This document shows, piece after piece, positions 22,540 through 31,676 of a stretch of DNA of 64,000 bases. Position 1 is the stretch's first letter. Each line of letters opens with the position of its first letter. The stretch is from the NCBI GenBank assembly GCA_002749535.1, contig MZZL01000386.1:124001-188000 (forward strand). The letters run 5' to 3'. Below the pieces are notes generated by a model that saw only the letters and a program-made list of their open reading frames with translations, was not told where the DNA came from and did not search any database. The stretch is from Apophysomyces variabilis (Eukaryota; Mucoromycota; Mucoromycetes; Mucorales; Mucoraceae). The position numbers were made by a program, and so were the translations under genes.

Positions 22540-24654
22540 TTGATACAAGCATGATCTGATTTAGAAATAAAACCACTGCCGGACACACATATGGAAAAAA
22601 AGAAATAATGAGGGAACCAGATTAGTATCTTTGTTACTGTAGCATAGCTAAATTATAAGTATATTGCTTTGAGCAAAGAATTAAGGCAGAGCCAAGAAAT
22701 GACATTAAGGTTTTGCGCTGGTGTAAATAAAAGTCTTTGCGAGTATGGCATAACAGTCAAATGTGCCTTTAGTATGACTAACTACATATCAACCTTTAAC
22801 TTGTGTTCTGTTTGCTTATGAGAGTTTGAATAGCAAAAAGTATGACCGTACAAATTGCATATATATACCATACCGGAAGCGTTGTACTTCATATCAGTCA
22901 TTAATATTAACAAAGCATCATATCAAACCTTTAACAACAATGGCGGCGAGTCTAATCAAAGCCAGATTGCGTAATGACCATGAATGCCCTTGCATTCATC
23001 TTAGATTGTAGGTTCTTTTTGTTGATTAACATATTCTAGCGGTGAAAAGAAAAGAGAGTTGGGTACAATTAATCAGATACTAGCAAAGAAAAAATCCACT
23101 TATTGCAATCTCTTCGGTACACACCATTGGCTTGGAATTTCGTGCACGTACGAAATGACACCGTGAATATTCCTAAATATTTCTAGGAATTTCTAACATT
23201 TCACATTCTCAAATTTTCTGTATCACTTTAATAAGAAATTTGTTCAGGTCGTCGCCAATGACACGTGAGCTATTAGAGCTCTTATTGCTACTATCTGTAA
23301 CTGCCCAATAACTGCTTGCTGTATGCTACTGTTGTGATAACGATGCTGGTTGCCTTAGCAATACTGCTAATTCTATTAATAAAAGTGTAGCGAGCTGAAC
23401 AAATTACTCGATTTAATAGTGAAAATCTTTTAAAGGTAAAAGAGATTGTTGTTTATTTGCCGCTAAGTTATTGTCTAATATTATTGTGCAGTGCTGGGTG
23501 TAGTTGTCAAAAAAAAGAAATAAAAACTAGGTCACACAGATCAATAATCAACTAAGTGGTAAAACTTTGACAAAACTTTATGATCAGATATATCGTCAAC
23601 CATGCAATCTAGGACATCGAGACCTTCACCATTCTGTGTCTTTCTGTTGCCTCTTTCCTTTATAATGCTCTTGTGTTCTAATAGTACAAGTGGTAGTTTT
23701 TCCTGCATCTGCTACACACTGTGTCACCATTGATATATGCGGTGCTTATGTACTATGACAAGTAAGTACAAAAAGAATGATGGGGGTAGAAGTAAATAAA
23801 ATAGTACAAGACACAAAAGTACAACAACAACAAGTGTGAATAATAGATTCACAAAATATCAACTGTTCAAATGAATACAATTGAGGGAGGGTCGGATTAA
23901 GGAAAAGATATAACGAAGGGTAGTAGAAGAGTGTGAAAACAAAATAAAATATATGAAGGAAGATAACAAAGGGAGTTCACCAAATAAACAATGTCACTTC
24001 AAACGATCTTAGCAGTAAAGATGAGTTCCTTAGATCCTTTCTCAAAAGTAATCTCAAAGACACTCCAAATTCACTGTACCCAGAAAAGATGTTTGCAAGT
24101 ACAATGCGGTTCCGGTTCTTTTTGGTTCAAAAGGTTCTTTTTTCCAGGAAATTCCTCCTCCTCCTTTTTTTGCAAAAGAGGTCCTTTCCCGTGTCTTTAT
24201 TTCCTCTGAAACTATTCGACCAAAGAGGGGAATTCACTAGAACTAACTTAAAATTGAAACCATACAAAACGGAGGTAAACGCTAAGGACATGGGTTAGGA
24301 AAAGCATGCGATCACTGGGAAAGAATGGGAGGAAGGATTCAGTTGTGTTTTCCAAGTTACACCAAATGACCATTTACGTCCGAAGCGGATGTGCGTGTAC
24401 AAATAATTGATTGTGGTGTACCAACCAGGTCCGTAGGAGTTGTGCACGTACAAGGCAGGTGTGCACCAAACCAAGAGCAAAGGTCGCGCACCTAGGCCAA
24501 CGTGTAGTGTACCTAGCCGTGTACTTCTTGAAGATCAAGACAAACTTTCCACCATTCTTACTCCCAAAGGCTCCATCTTTTCATTCTTTCCATGTTGCAT
24601 TTACTCGGGTGATGAGGCCGGAAAAATTATCACACAAGGTGTCAACCGTGGTGG
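22540..24654. other. AT-rich intergenic stretch left of the LINE insertion
   Basis: 2.1 kb with no supported gene. It is AT-rich with scattered short A runs. Its right end (about 24600-24654) would be the original 5' flank of the tRNA-Ser gene before the LINE inserted. Confidence 0.45.
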
Positions 24655-24669
24655 GACAACTTGCCTGAG
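24655..24669. repeat. target-site duplication, left copy (15 nt)
   Basis: GACAACTTGCCTGAG here is identical to 30019-30033, which are the first 15 nt of the tRNA-Ser gene. It marks the 3' boundary of the LINE. Confidence 0.9.
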
Positions 24670-25120
24670 ATGAAGTGTTTGTTTATTATTGGGCTTAATG
24701 GGCATTGTCTATCATGAGCAAATCACCCACCCATTGATCTTTTGGCATAGGAATGTAAAAAACCTCAAACACAAGGTAAAAAAATAAAAAACATAAAGGA
24801 GGGTAAGTGGGGCACAGACCAAGTGACACAAAGATCGGCATGATACTTTGGCCAAATGCGGCAAATGGGAAACAGTAAGTAAAAGGGGAGCGAAAGGTAA
24901 GGGAAAAGCATAGAGATAGCATAGGTACATAGTAGAAAACATAAATAAAAATAAAAAACCCACACGGGGATAAAAAACATAAAAGTAAAAACTGCACAAT
25001 GGAGAGACATCAAGCCTTTGGATATAAGAACCAACCGAACCAGTGAGCATCGTCATTGGCCCAGCAGAAGACCTGCAAAACATCTAACGAGATACTTACG
25101 CATTCACGACAGGCACACAA

Positions 25121-28100
25121 CTACAGAACAGGGTCAGTAGAGCTACAAGCCATGGTGGGAGAAGAAGAGAAAGATATAAGGGAAAGAGAATTTTTTGATT
25201 TTTTCTTTTTTTGTTTTTTTAGCAACTGACGCTGGTGTTCATCAAACGCATCCGCAAGGATGGATCCAGGAAGAGGTTCAGGATCAAAAGCCGAAGTAGA
25301 CGTGCACCGATCGATTTCACGAAGGATAAACAACAGCTGACGCCATATATTCACCAACTTTTCATCAAACCGGCGGAGAGACAGTGGAAACTCATTCAAC
25401 ACATGGTCAAGAATATGCACATCATCCAGGACAGGAGACAGCAGCAAATCCGACAGCGAACGAATGTGAGAAGAGAGGATAGAACATCCATCCACAAAAT
25501 GCACGCGGTTAGCCCTTTTACTACCACATAAACAGGATACAGACGGAGTCGGCGGGAGCCAGGCAATACGCCACTTGATCAGACGATAGCGTTCCTTAGT
25601 AGTGCATGGAAGTAACAAGGTGGGATCCCATCCAGGATATGGCAGAGCCCTCCTCACCGTGACAAACTCAGCGCGCTGTTGATCATGGATCTGCTGGAGC
25701 CTATCCAAGATCGCACATTTGAGAGGGTCAGGCGGTGGATCAGGACTACGCTGGAGTCGTCTGCTTGCACGCCAAAGAGGATTGGTGACAAGTTTCGACC
25801 AGGCGTAGGGGCTTTGGAAACCCTCTATCTGTGGTATCATCACTTTCAGCAGGGTGGTGCGTGGGAGAGAATAAGCACGTTTTACAAATTTTGCTTGCAA
25901 AATCTGAAAACGCGCATACATCGTGGGTAGGCCAGCAAGTGAAGCAACCTGGACCGTACCAACTGGGCTAGCAGGGTTCCGCCGAAGACACATCCTCAGA
26001 CAACGTCTTTGGGTATCATCCAGTGATTTCGCTATATCCGCAGTCAAGTGGCAAATTGCCACGCCATACTCCATAATTGGACGAGCAAATATTTTGTAGG
26101 CACGAAGAGCTGCAGTAAGACCGAATCCATACATATGAACACCCGAATCCCTCAACAACCGCATTGCTGTGATTGCTTTGGTATTCGATTGCCGTAGTAA
26201 TAGATCACGATCCATACCGCCAGAAGAAAAAGGTATACCGAGGTAACGGAAACTTTTGCAGATAGGAAGAGCCTCACCATACAGCAAGAACTCATCCTCC
26301 TGTGACGCATTAAGCACTTCACATTTGCTAGGACTCCATCGATAACCGAAAAGAACAGAATGGACCTCTGCAGCCTTCAACATTCTATGTACGTCAACGG
26401 GGCGACCCACAAGAGCCACATCATCAGCGTACATAAAACAGTTGAGAGGCACGTAAGAGTAATCCGGAACGGGAGACCGTCCTCTCGCACCAGGAACGCC
26501 GGGGACAAAATAAGGATTATGTGGCTGCCGCATCTCATTAAGCAATGAGATGGGATCACCACTCCTTACGAGAGAAGCAAAAGGAAAGTCGCGTCTGGTG
26601 GTCCAATTGAGAGAACGGGTAGAAGGATCAACTGGCACGCGCACCAAGTGTGGATGCAACGATACCGAGCGAAGTAAACGGGGTAATGTATCAATAAAGA
26701 TTGAATACAAGAAGGGAGAAAGAATAGATCCTTGCAACACACCTCGCTTAGGCGTAATAGCCCTAGACGAGTAGTTGGCCAAAATGACCCTTACCAGTAT
26801 ATCCTCGAACATATTGCTGAGCAAACGAAGTAAATGCGGTGCAATGTAATGTCTCAATGTCTCCCAGATGATCACCCTGTTGGCACTATCATAGGCCGCC
26901 TTGATATCCAAGAACGCAACTACTGGTGGTTCACCAACGTGAGAAAAAGCGCGCATTGTCTCGTGCAAGCACAAGGCCTGATCCAGTGTACCACGGTGGG
27001 ACCGAAATCCACCCTGGGAGAGATCTAGCTCCGGCATGGTCGTCAACAGGGAAGGACAAATACACCGTTCCAACAGTTTACGGAAAACTGAGGTCAGGCT
27101 GATCGGACGATAACTCGCCGGATCGTCTATCTTTCCCTTGTTTTTGTAAATGGGGACTACTTGGGCTGTACGCCACAGCACCGGCGTCCAAGACCAATGC
27201 CAACACAAGTTGAACAAGCCAAGGAGCACTGGGCCAAGGTTGTTAGCGATCGGTTTAAGCATTTCTGCACGGATATGGTCAGCACCAGGTGCCTTCCGAT
27301 TCGGCAGTTGCTTTACCGCGTCAAGTACAGTTTCTAGTGTCCAAGGACTGTCCACTTCGTACATATCCAGGTACCACCCTGGCTTCTGACAAAGTGACAC
27401 AGAGCCTCCGAACACTCGTTCCAAGTGATCCACCATTTGATTGGCAGCATGCTGTGGGCCGTGACGTGACGTTAGGGTGACGGTGGGCCTTCGGTTCAGG
27501 CGCATACGTTTGATTGCACTTGCCATCTCCTCCGGACCCCCCTTACGTATCTTGTCGCAGTATGCCTTCCACGTCTTAGCACGAGAGCGACGTACTGCCC
27601 TTTTGAATTCAACGCACGCATCCTCATACGCATGTTTCGCCATCACTTGCTCCAGGTCGTCATCGCATGTCCGTTTCCAACGACGGTACAGACGGCGTCG
27701 CTCGTCAACTAGCTGTTGAAGCTCGTCATTCCAGAACCACTTCCAAGCCTGCTGGCGAGGTCGCGATACGCCAACACTCCTATCCAACGCTGAGTAAATC
27801 GACTCATTGAGCCTTTTCACCAGGTTTTCCATTTGTGCGGCATCTGGGGAACAACGACTGTTAAAAGTACGTTGTATATCCGCAAGTAAGGGTGACGCCT
27901 GCTCCTCAAAAAGATTCACATAACGTTCCTTGACTTTTGGGTCGCTTAGCCTTTGTAATCGCCATTGTCTGCGGGCAGCATCAGTAGGGGGCAGTGTGGG
28001 AAGATCAGTTGCAGGCAAAAACGAGAATTCGCACAAGTGATGATCAGACCTCAAGAGGTCTATCTCATCGCGAATCACAAGTTTAGGCAAGAGGAATTGT

Positions 28101-28684
28101 GGTTCATTCGAAATGAAGTAGTCGATGATGCTTCGCCCGTGGTCGCCATCAAACGTGTTGACGCCATAAGCCAATTCCGCATTCCAAAGCGTTAAACCGT
28201 GGTCGTCTAACCATGCTTCGAAATGATCCCGCCTATGAGGAGTTACACGCGTGTCGCCCGTACGTCTACCCAGTCGAGTGTTGAAGTCTCCAAGGATCAA
28301 GGTATGTTCATCCAAGGGAAGCGTTGAGTACCGTTGTCGTGCTGTTTCAAGATCGAGTTTTGGAGGTAAGTAAAGTCCATGGAGGGTGTATTTCCCTATT
28401 CCAATGGAGAGAGTGTCGGGATTAGTGATAGGAAATTCTTTGTGAGGATAAGGAAAATTAGGTCGAATAAAGAAGGACAAACCACCACGACAATTCACCC
28501 CACTCATCACCTGTCCGTAATTGTGTATCTGCTTCCAAGGACAAGATGGAATCTTGCCCTTAGAAAGGAATGTTTCAGTAACAAGTAGAATGTCTACAGA
28601 ATTTTGTGAGCACAATTCAAATAACTCAACTGGCTGGCGGCCTAAACCGCGAGCATTGAACAATCCAATTGTGAGTCGCTTCAT
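25121..28684 (-). CDS. LINE ORF2: endonuclease / reverse transcriptase
   Basis: 1187 residues, intact. The N-terminal apurinic-type endonuclease (about 1-225) shows FNARG with Asn10, VTETF with Glu37, LILGDFNTR near 131 and SDHHLCEF near 214. The reverse transcriptase (about 450-800) shows NRKAPGADHI, SYRPISLTSV, FLDIKAAYD near 595, GVLQGSILSPFLY and the catalytic FMYADDVAL (YADD at 752-755). A C-terminal Cys/His knuckle of C-x-C...H...C form (CLCGSKRANRVHFVDGC, about 1050) and a Lys/Ser-rich tail finish the protein. The start ATG overlaps the ORF1 stop in an ATGA arrangement, suggesting termination-reinitiation. I see no RNase H domain. Confidence 0.95.
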   Translation of the reverse strand: MKRLTIGLFNARGLGRQPVELFELCSQNSVDILLVTETFLSKGKIPSCPWKQIHNYGQVMSGVNCRGGLSFFIRPNFPYPHKEFPITNPDTLSIGIGKYTLHGLYLPPKLDLETARQRYSTLPLDEHTLILGDFNTRLGRRTGDTRVTPHRRDHFEAWLDDHGLTLWNAELAYGVNTFDGDHGRSIIDYFISNEPQFLLPKLVIRDEIDLLRSDHHLCEFSFLPATDLPTLPPTDAARRQWRLQRLSDPKVKERYVNLFEEQASPLLADIQRTFNSRCSPDAAQMENLVKRLNESIYSALDRSVGVSRPRQQAWKWFWNDELQQLVDERRRLYRRWKRTCDDDLEQVMAKHAYEDACVEFKRAVRRSRAKTWKAYCDKIRKGGPEEMASAIKRMRLNRRPTVTLTSRHGPQHAANQMVDHLERVFGGSVSLCQKPGWYLDMYEVDSPWTLETVLDAVKQLPNRKAPGADHIRAEMLKPIANNLGPVLLGLFNLCWHWSWTPVLWRTAQVVPIYKNKGKIDDPASYRPISLTSVFRKLLERCICPSLLTTMPELDLSQGGFRSHRGTLDQALCLHETMRAFSHVGEPPVVAFLDIKAAYDSANRVIIWETLRHYIAPHLLRLLSNMFEDILVRVILANYSSRAITPKRGVLQGSILSPFLYSIFIDTLPRLLRSVSLHPHLVRVPVDPSTRSLNWTTRRDFPFASLVRSGDPISLLNEMRQPHNPYFVPGVPGARGRSPVPDYSYVPLNCFMYADDVALVGRPVDVHRMLKAAEVHSVLFGYRWSPSKCEVLNASQEDEFLLYGEALPICKSFRYLGIPFSSGGMDRDLLLRQSNTKAITAMRLLRDSGVHMYGFGLTAALRAYKIFARPIMEYGVAICHLTADIAKSLDDTQRRCLRMCLRRNPASPVGTVQVASLAGLPTMYARFQILQAKFVKRAYSLPRTTLLKVMIPQIEGFQSPYAWSKLVTNPLWRASRRLQRSPDPPPDPLKCAILDRLQQIHDQQRAEFVTVRRALPYPGWDPTLLLPCTTKERYRLIKWRIAWLPPTPSVSCLCGSKRANRVHFVDGCSILSSHIRSLSDLLLSPVLDDVHILDHVLNEFPLSLRRFDEKLVNIWRQLLFILREIDRCTSTSAFDPEPLPGSILADAFDEHQRQLLKKQKKKKSKNSLSLISFSSSPTMACSSTDPVL

Positions 28685-29970
28685 AGGTCTTCATCCGCAT
28701 CATCAATTATAATCTCTTCAGAGCTATCCATGTCAAGGTCAACATCTGAAGGATTGATGTCTGTGGCAGGGTCTTGGAAGTCAGCAACTGTTAAAGGTTG
28801 AGATGGTGTTTTGTTGGAGGTGGAGCTGGCACGGCGTTGTTGGATATATTGTTCCATCAGTTCTTGTGGGAGGCGGAGGTTAGTTTCAGTAGTCATTACA
28901 AAGGCTCGCATAACGCTAAGACCTAAGTGTGAGGGGAGACGGAGACATGTACGAAGCATACGATCTTCATAAATCTTGTGGGCCAGTTTGGTGCGTTCGG
29001 TTATAGTACCGGAAGCCAATTTGGGATCACCCAAAATATCAGCATTTGTAGGGTCAAATGCGGGCTTCACTGGTACCTTATTTTGAGTTAACAAGCCAAT
29101 AAGCTCATTTTTATAGTCTGTATGCACCAAGAGAGCAATAGTACCACGGGCAGGGAACTGGATATCGATAATACGAGATTGTTGAATCTTAAGTACACTG
29201 AGAAACTGGCGCACTTGAGAGTAACGAAGATGATGGCGACAAGACAGATATACAAAAGTGTACATAGAGGGACCAGAAGGAGCAGTAAGGGTTCGCTGAA
29301 TTGTTTCTAATGTCACTTTGGTTTTTTTAGGCTTTTGAGGACCTAGATTCTTCGCGACAGTTTTTGCATAGCTGAGTTTCACACTTGAAGCATGGATAGA
29401 ATCGGCGGAGCTTGATCCATTACCACTTTTTTGGGTGACAGTGATAGGGGCAGGGGGAATAGTTGTGTTTTGATTTTCTTTTTTCGTTTTTGTAATGGTT
29501 TCTTTTTGTGTTATATTTTCTAATGGTTGACGCGCTAGAAGGAGGGCCATAAACTCCTTTCGTTCCTCATCCCATTTCGCTTTTTCAGCTGTATGTTGTT
29601 GTAGCTGTTTTCGCAATTCAGCAATCTCCTGATTGAGATTTGCAATTAATGTAACCAAGTGTTCAGTCATCTCAGTTGTTGGTGGCAAGTTATAAATGCC
29701 AGAGTCAATGTTAACACCCTCTGTGTTAGAGTTATTTGTGTTTGGTGCCAATGGGTTAGGGGAAAGTATACAATTTGATCGGGTTCGTTTGTTGAGATTA
29801 GTATGTGTATCAGCTGAAATGAGTTTTGTTGAATTATTAAGAGTTCGCTTCTGTTGTAGTGGGGATTTTTCGATTGTTTTCGACGTTCCTGTGATGGATG
29901 CGTTGATTTCCTTGACGGATGGACGTTTCGATGGTGTTGTTTTGTTGGTGTTGATGGTTATTTTCGGCAA
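28681..29970 (-). CDS. LINE ORF1: nucleic-acid-binding / coiled-coil protein
   Basis: About 430 residues, open from before 29970 to TGA 28683-28681. The first about 95 residues are Asn/Thr/Ser/Lys-rich. A coiled coil follows (about 100-145, LVTLIANLNQEIAELRKQL). The middle region, about 225-345, may form an RRM-like fold (YTFVYLSCRHHLRYSQVRQFL, then ALLVHTDYKNELIGLL). The tail is acidic. No CCHC zinc knuckles are present. No ATG lies in frame before residue 101 (29670); the frame is open through the element's 5' end up to a stop inside the tRNA. The start is therefore either non-AUG or lost by slight 5' truncation. Confidence 0.85.
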   Translation of the reverse strand: MPKITINTNKTTPSKRPSVKEINASITGTSKTIEKSPLQQKRTLNNSTKLISADTHTNLNKRTRSNCILSPNPLAPNTNNSNTEGVNIDSGIYNLPPTTEMTEHLVTLIANLNQEIAELRKQLQQHTAEKAKWDEERKEFMALLLARQPLENITQKETITKTKKENQNTTIPPAPITVTQKSGNGSSSADSIHASSVKLSYAKTVAKNLGPQKPKKTKVTLETIQRTLTAPSGPSMYTFVYLSCRHHLRYSQVRQFLSVLKIQQSRIIDIQFPARGTIALLVHTDYKNELIGLLTQNKVPVKPAFDPTNADILGDPKLASGTITERTKLAHKIYEDRMLRTCLRLPSHLGLSVMRAFVMTTETNLRLPQELMEQYIQQRRASSTSNKTPSQPLTVADFQDPATDINPSDVDLDMDSSEEIIIDDADEDL

Positions 29971-30018
29971 TGTGATATATACTTCTTTGTGTAACCGTAC
30001 AAAAGCGGAAGAAGAAGT

Positions 30019-30033
30019 GACAACTTGCCTGAG
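30019..30033. repeat. target-site duplication, right copy, inside the tRNA gene
   Basis: These 15 nt form acceptor-stem strand 1, positions 8-9 and the start of the D arm of tRNA-Ser. They match 24655-24669 exactly. Confidence 0.9.
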
Positions 30034-30100
30034 TGGTTAAAGGGTATGACTCGAAATCATATGGGCTCTGCCCGCGCAGGTTCAAATCCTGCAGTTGTCG
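30019..30100 (+). tRNA. tRNA-Ser (anticodon CGA), intronless
   Basis: 82 nt. The acceptor stem GACAACT/AGTTGTC pairs over 7 bp, with discriminator G at 30100. The D arm has a 3-bp CCT/AGG stem, and the anticodon stem is TATGA/TCATA. The loop CTCGAAA has anticodon CGA at 30052-30054. A serine-type long variable arm is present (GGGC/GCCC), and the T arm is GCAGG-TTCAAAT-CCTGC. The B box (GGTTCAAATCC) is canonical; the A box has C instead of the usual G at one position, compensated in the D stem. A T7 run at 30101-30107 is the Pol III terminator. There is no intron. Confidence 0.97.
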
Positions 30101-30107
30101 TTTTTTT
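30101..30107 (+). terminator. Pol III terminator of tRNA-Ser
   Basis: Seven T residues follow directly after the tRNA discriminator base. Confidence 0.85.
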
Positions 30108-30119
30108 GCGCCGATCAAA

Positions 30120-30680
30120 ATTTTGACCAATCAAAACGATGTCGTGTCAATCCCGATCTGAAATAGTCCGCACAAGATCTTCAAGGATGATCGACGAGTC
30201 CAATGAATAAAATAAACGATAGATAAAAGGATGCCGTTTATTCTGTCTTGTCTGTCTAATATTTATATCTTTTGATTCTAGCTACATTATGTAATCCTTG
30301 TCGGCAATGGGATGCAAAAGGAAACCAATTGAGAGCATTAAATCAAAGTCGATAACCGAGAGTACTTCTTGTAGTTCATGACATTTTTGGAAGAGGGCCG
30401 AAGATTACCATCTTAAGCTCTTGACCGTGATTGGTGGAACAGTTTGTGTTACGACAACGATAGCTACCGTGTCGTTGCCGTATTCTGAGCTGGAAATCCA
30501 ATGGCCAGATAGGGTTGAGACAGGTGTAGAAGACAATGAAATAAAAGATAAACGGATATGATGATCCTTTATTCTTTTCGATCGTCTGCGTATTTATATC
30601 TTTTTGCTACAATTGTAATTACATAATAATAGTGGTGATAACTATAAGAAAGGAAAACTATGACGATATGGTGAAACTGT
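30120..30680 (+). repeat. decayed tandem copies of a small gene unit
   Basis: Blocks near 30210-30300 and 30540-30640 resemble each other (a GAATAAAA-like stop context, then CNTTTATTC, then TATTTATATCTTTT, then a TACATTATGTAAT-like block). The block 30376-30470 resembles 30735-30835 in the intact unit (GGCCGAAG, a GTGATTGG core, TTCTTGAC/TACGACAA). I read this as two or three diverged tandem duplicates of the 30685-30930 unit. Exact limits need alignment. Confidence 0.45.
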
Positions 30681-30684
30681 AACC

Positions 30685-30930
30685 ATGAAGAGGGGCTCAG
30701 CAATGTACGGCGACAGATCAGAAATGGACTTCTTGAAGATGCCTGTTTTTGGAATGATGGCCGAAGCAAAAAGGAAGTTACCCTTTATGGATCTTGGCTG
30801 TGATTGGTCGGAAGTTCTTGACTACGACAAGCGCAGTAATTGTTTTGGATCGGAGACTTCATCTACTGAAGGCATTGACTGCGACACATTAGAGAATAAT
30901 ATAAATATTGTAGAACTAGACAGTGAATAA
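30685..30930 (+). CDS. small hypothetical protein, 81 aa, last intact unit of a decayed tandem family
   Basis: The frame starts with a true ATG and ends at TGAATAA-like sequence (SE stop). It has no recognised domain, with Met, Lys and Asp/Glu rich stretches and a Trp in DLGCDWSEVLDYD. Its surroundings repeat upstream in degraded form, which suggests it was duplicated. It could also be one exon of a larger gene or a transposon-derived piece. Coding status is uncertain. Confidence 0.35.
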   Translation: MKRGSAMYGDRSEMDFLKMPVFGMMAEAKRKLPFMDLGCDWSEVLDYDKRSNCFGSETSSTEGIDCDTLENNINIVELDSE

Positions 30931-31676
30931 AATCATCATTCGTTTACATTCTATTCTCTATTATTCGTTTTGCCTTGGATCCGCAGTGGATTTGACCGAG
31001 ATCAATCATCAGAAGAAAATCCAGATCAGGCCCGCATAAAAAAGGAACCGACAGGCCAATCATATTTCGATTTCCTTTTTGGGTTAAAGTTTCAAAGTTG
31101 ATTTGGCAATTCCAGTGCAGTGACTGGCTTAATGGCTGTGGATCACAAGAAGGTACTACTTCGAAGTTTTTATCAGGTATAGTTTGTAAAAAACTTCGTT
31201 AGACATAGATATGTTAGTTTGGTACCAAGTGGAAGACAGTTGCATGTACTGGAATGGGTTAACTAAAGCTTGAACTCCAAACGTAGTAAGTCTTGACTAG
31301 GTACATGCCATGTAATTTAGAGCTGTTTAGACTAGCAACAGCTCGTTTTATTCATATAGTGGTAAATGTGAATCTATAAACTGCGAAACAACTTGTCAAA
31401 GTTTCTGTTTACTATAGATTGATTGAACTTTATCAGATAGGTTTAGAAACAATTCCTTTTATATATGACCCATGCTCGCTTTGGGTCCAGCAGATTCAAT
31501 AGTCTGGTGTCAATGGGTAGACAGGCTCAGGTCACAAAATTCCCACGCATTAATTCCGATGTGACAAAAGGTCCGATTTTTTTTTTCACACGGTAACCAG
31601 CTCTGACCAAAAACCGAGACACAAAATATCCAAGAATGACGGCTTGTCTCCCTCTTCCTTATCTGTGTGTCATACC
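30931..31676. other. intergenic, promoter side of BCKDH E1-alpha
   Basis: 0.75 kb with no supported gene. It is AT-rich. Confidence 0.4.

Larger units (their letters stand above)
24670..30018 (-). mobile_element. APE-type LINE (non-LTR retrotransposon) inserted at a tRNA-Ser gene
   Basis: The element is 5349 bp, defined by the exact 15-nt duplications on both sides. On its coding (minus) strand it contains about 48 nt before the first open codons, ORF1, ORF2 and a 451-nt 3' untranslated region. It does not end in a long poly-A; the last bases read ACAAACACTTCAT. Both reading frames are uninterrupted, so the copy looks young. The 5' end abuts the 5' end of the intact tRNA-Ser, and the two transcribe away from each other. 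Confidence 0.9.

Noticed and set aside
24695..25083. Phe/Leu-rich frames in the LINE 3' region as a third ORF
   Set aside because: Several overlapping frames are open at once, which is typical of biased base composition; there is no domain.
29837..30130. 97-codon minus-strand frame crossing the tRNA and ORF1
   Set aside because: It runs antisense through the tRNA and overlaps ORF1 in another frame, with no coding character of its own.
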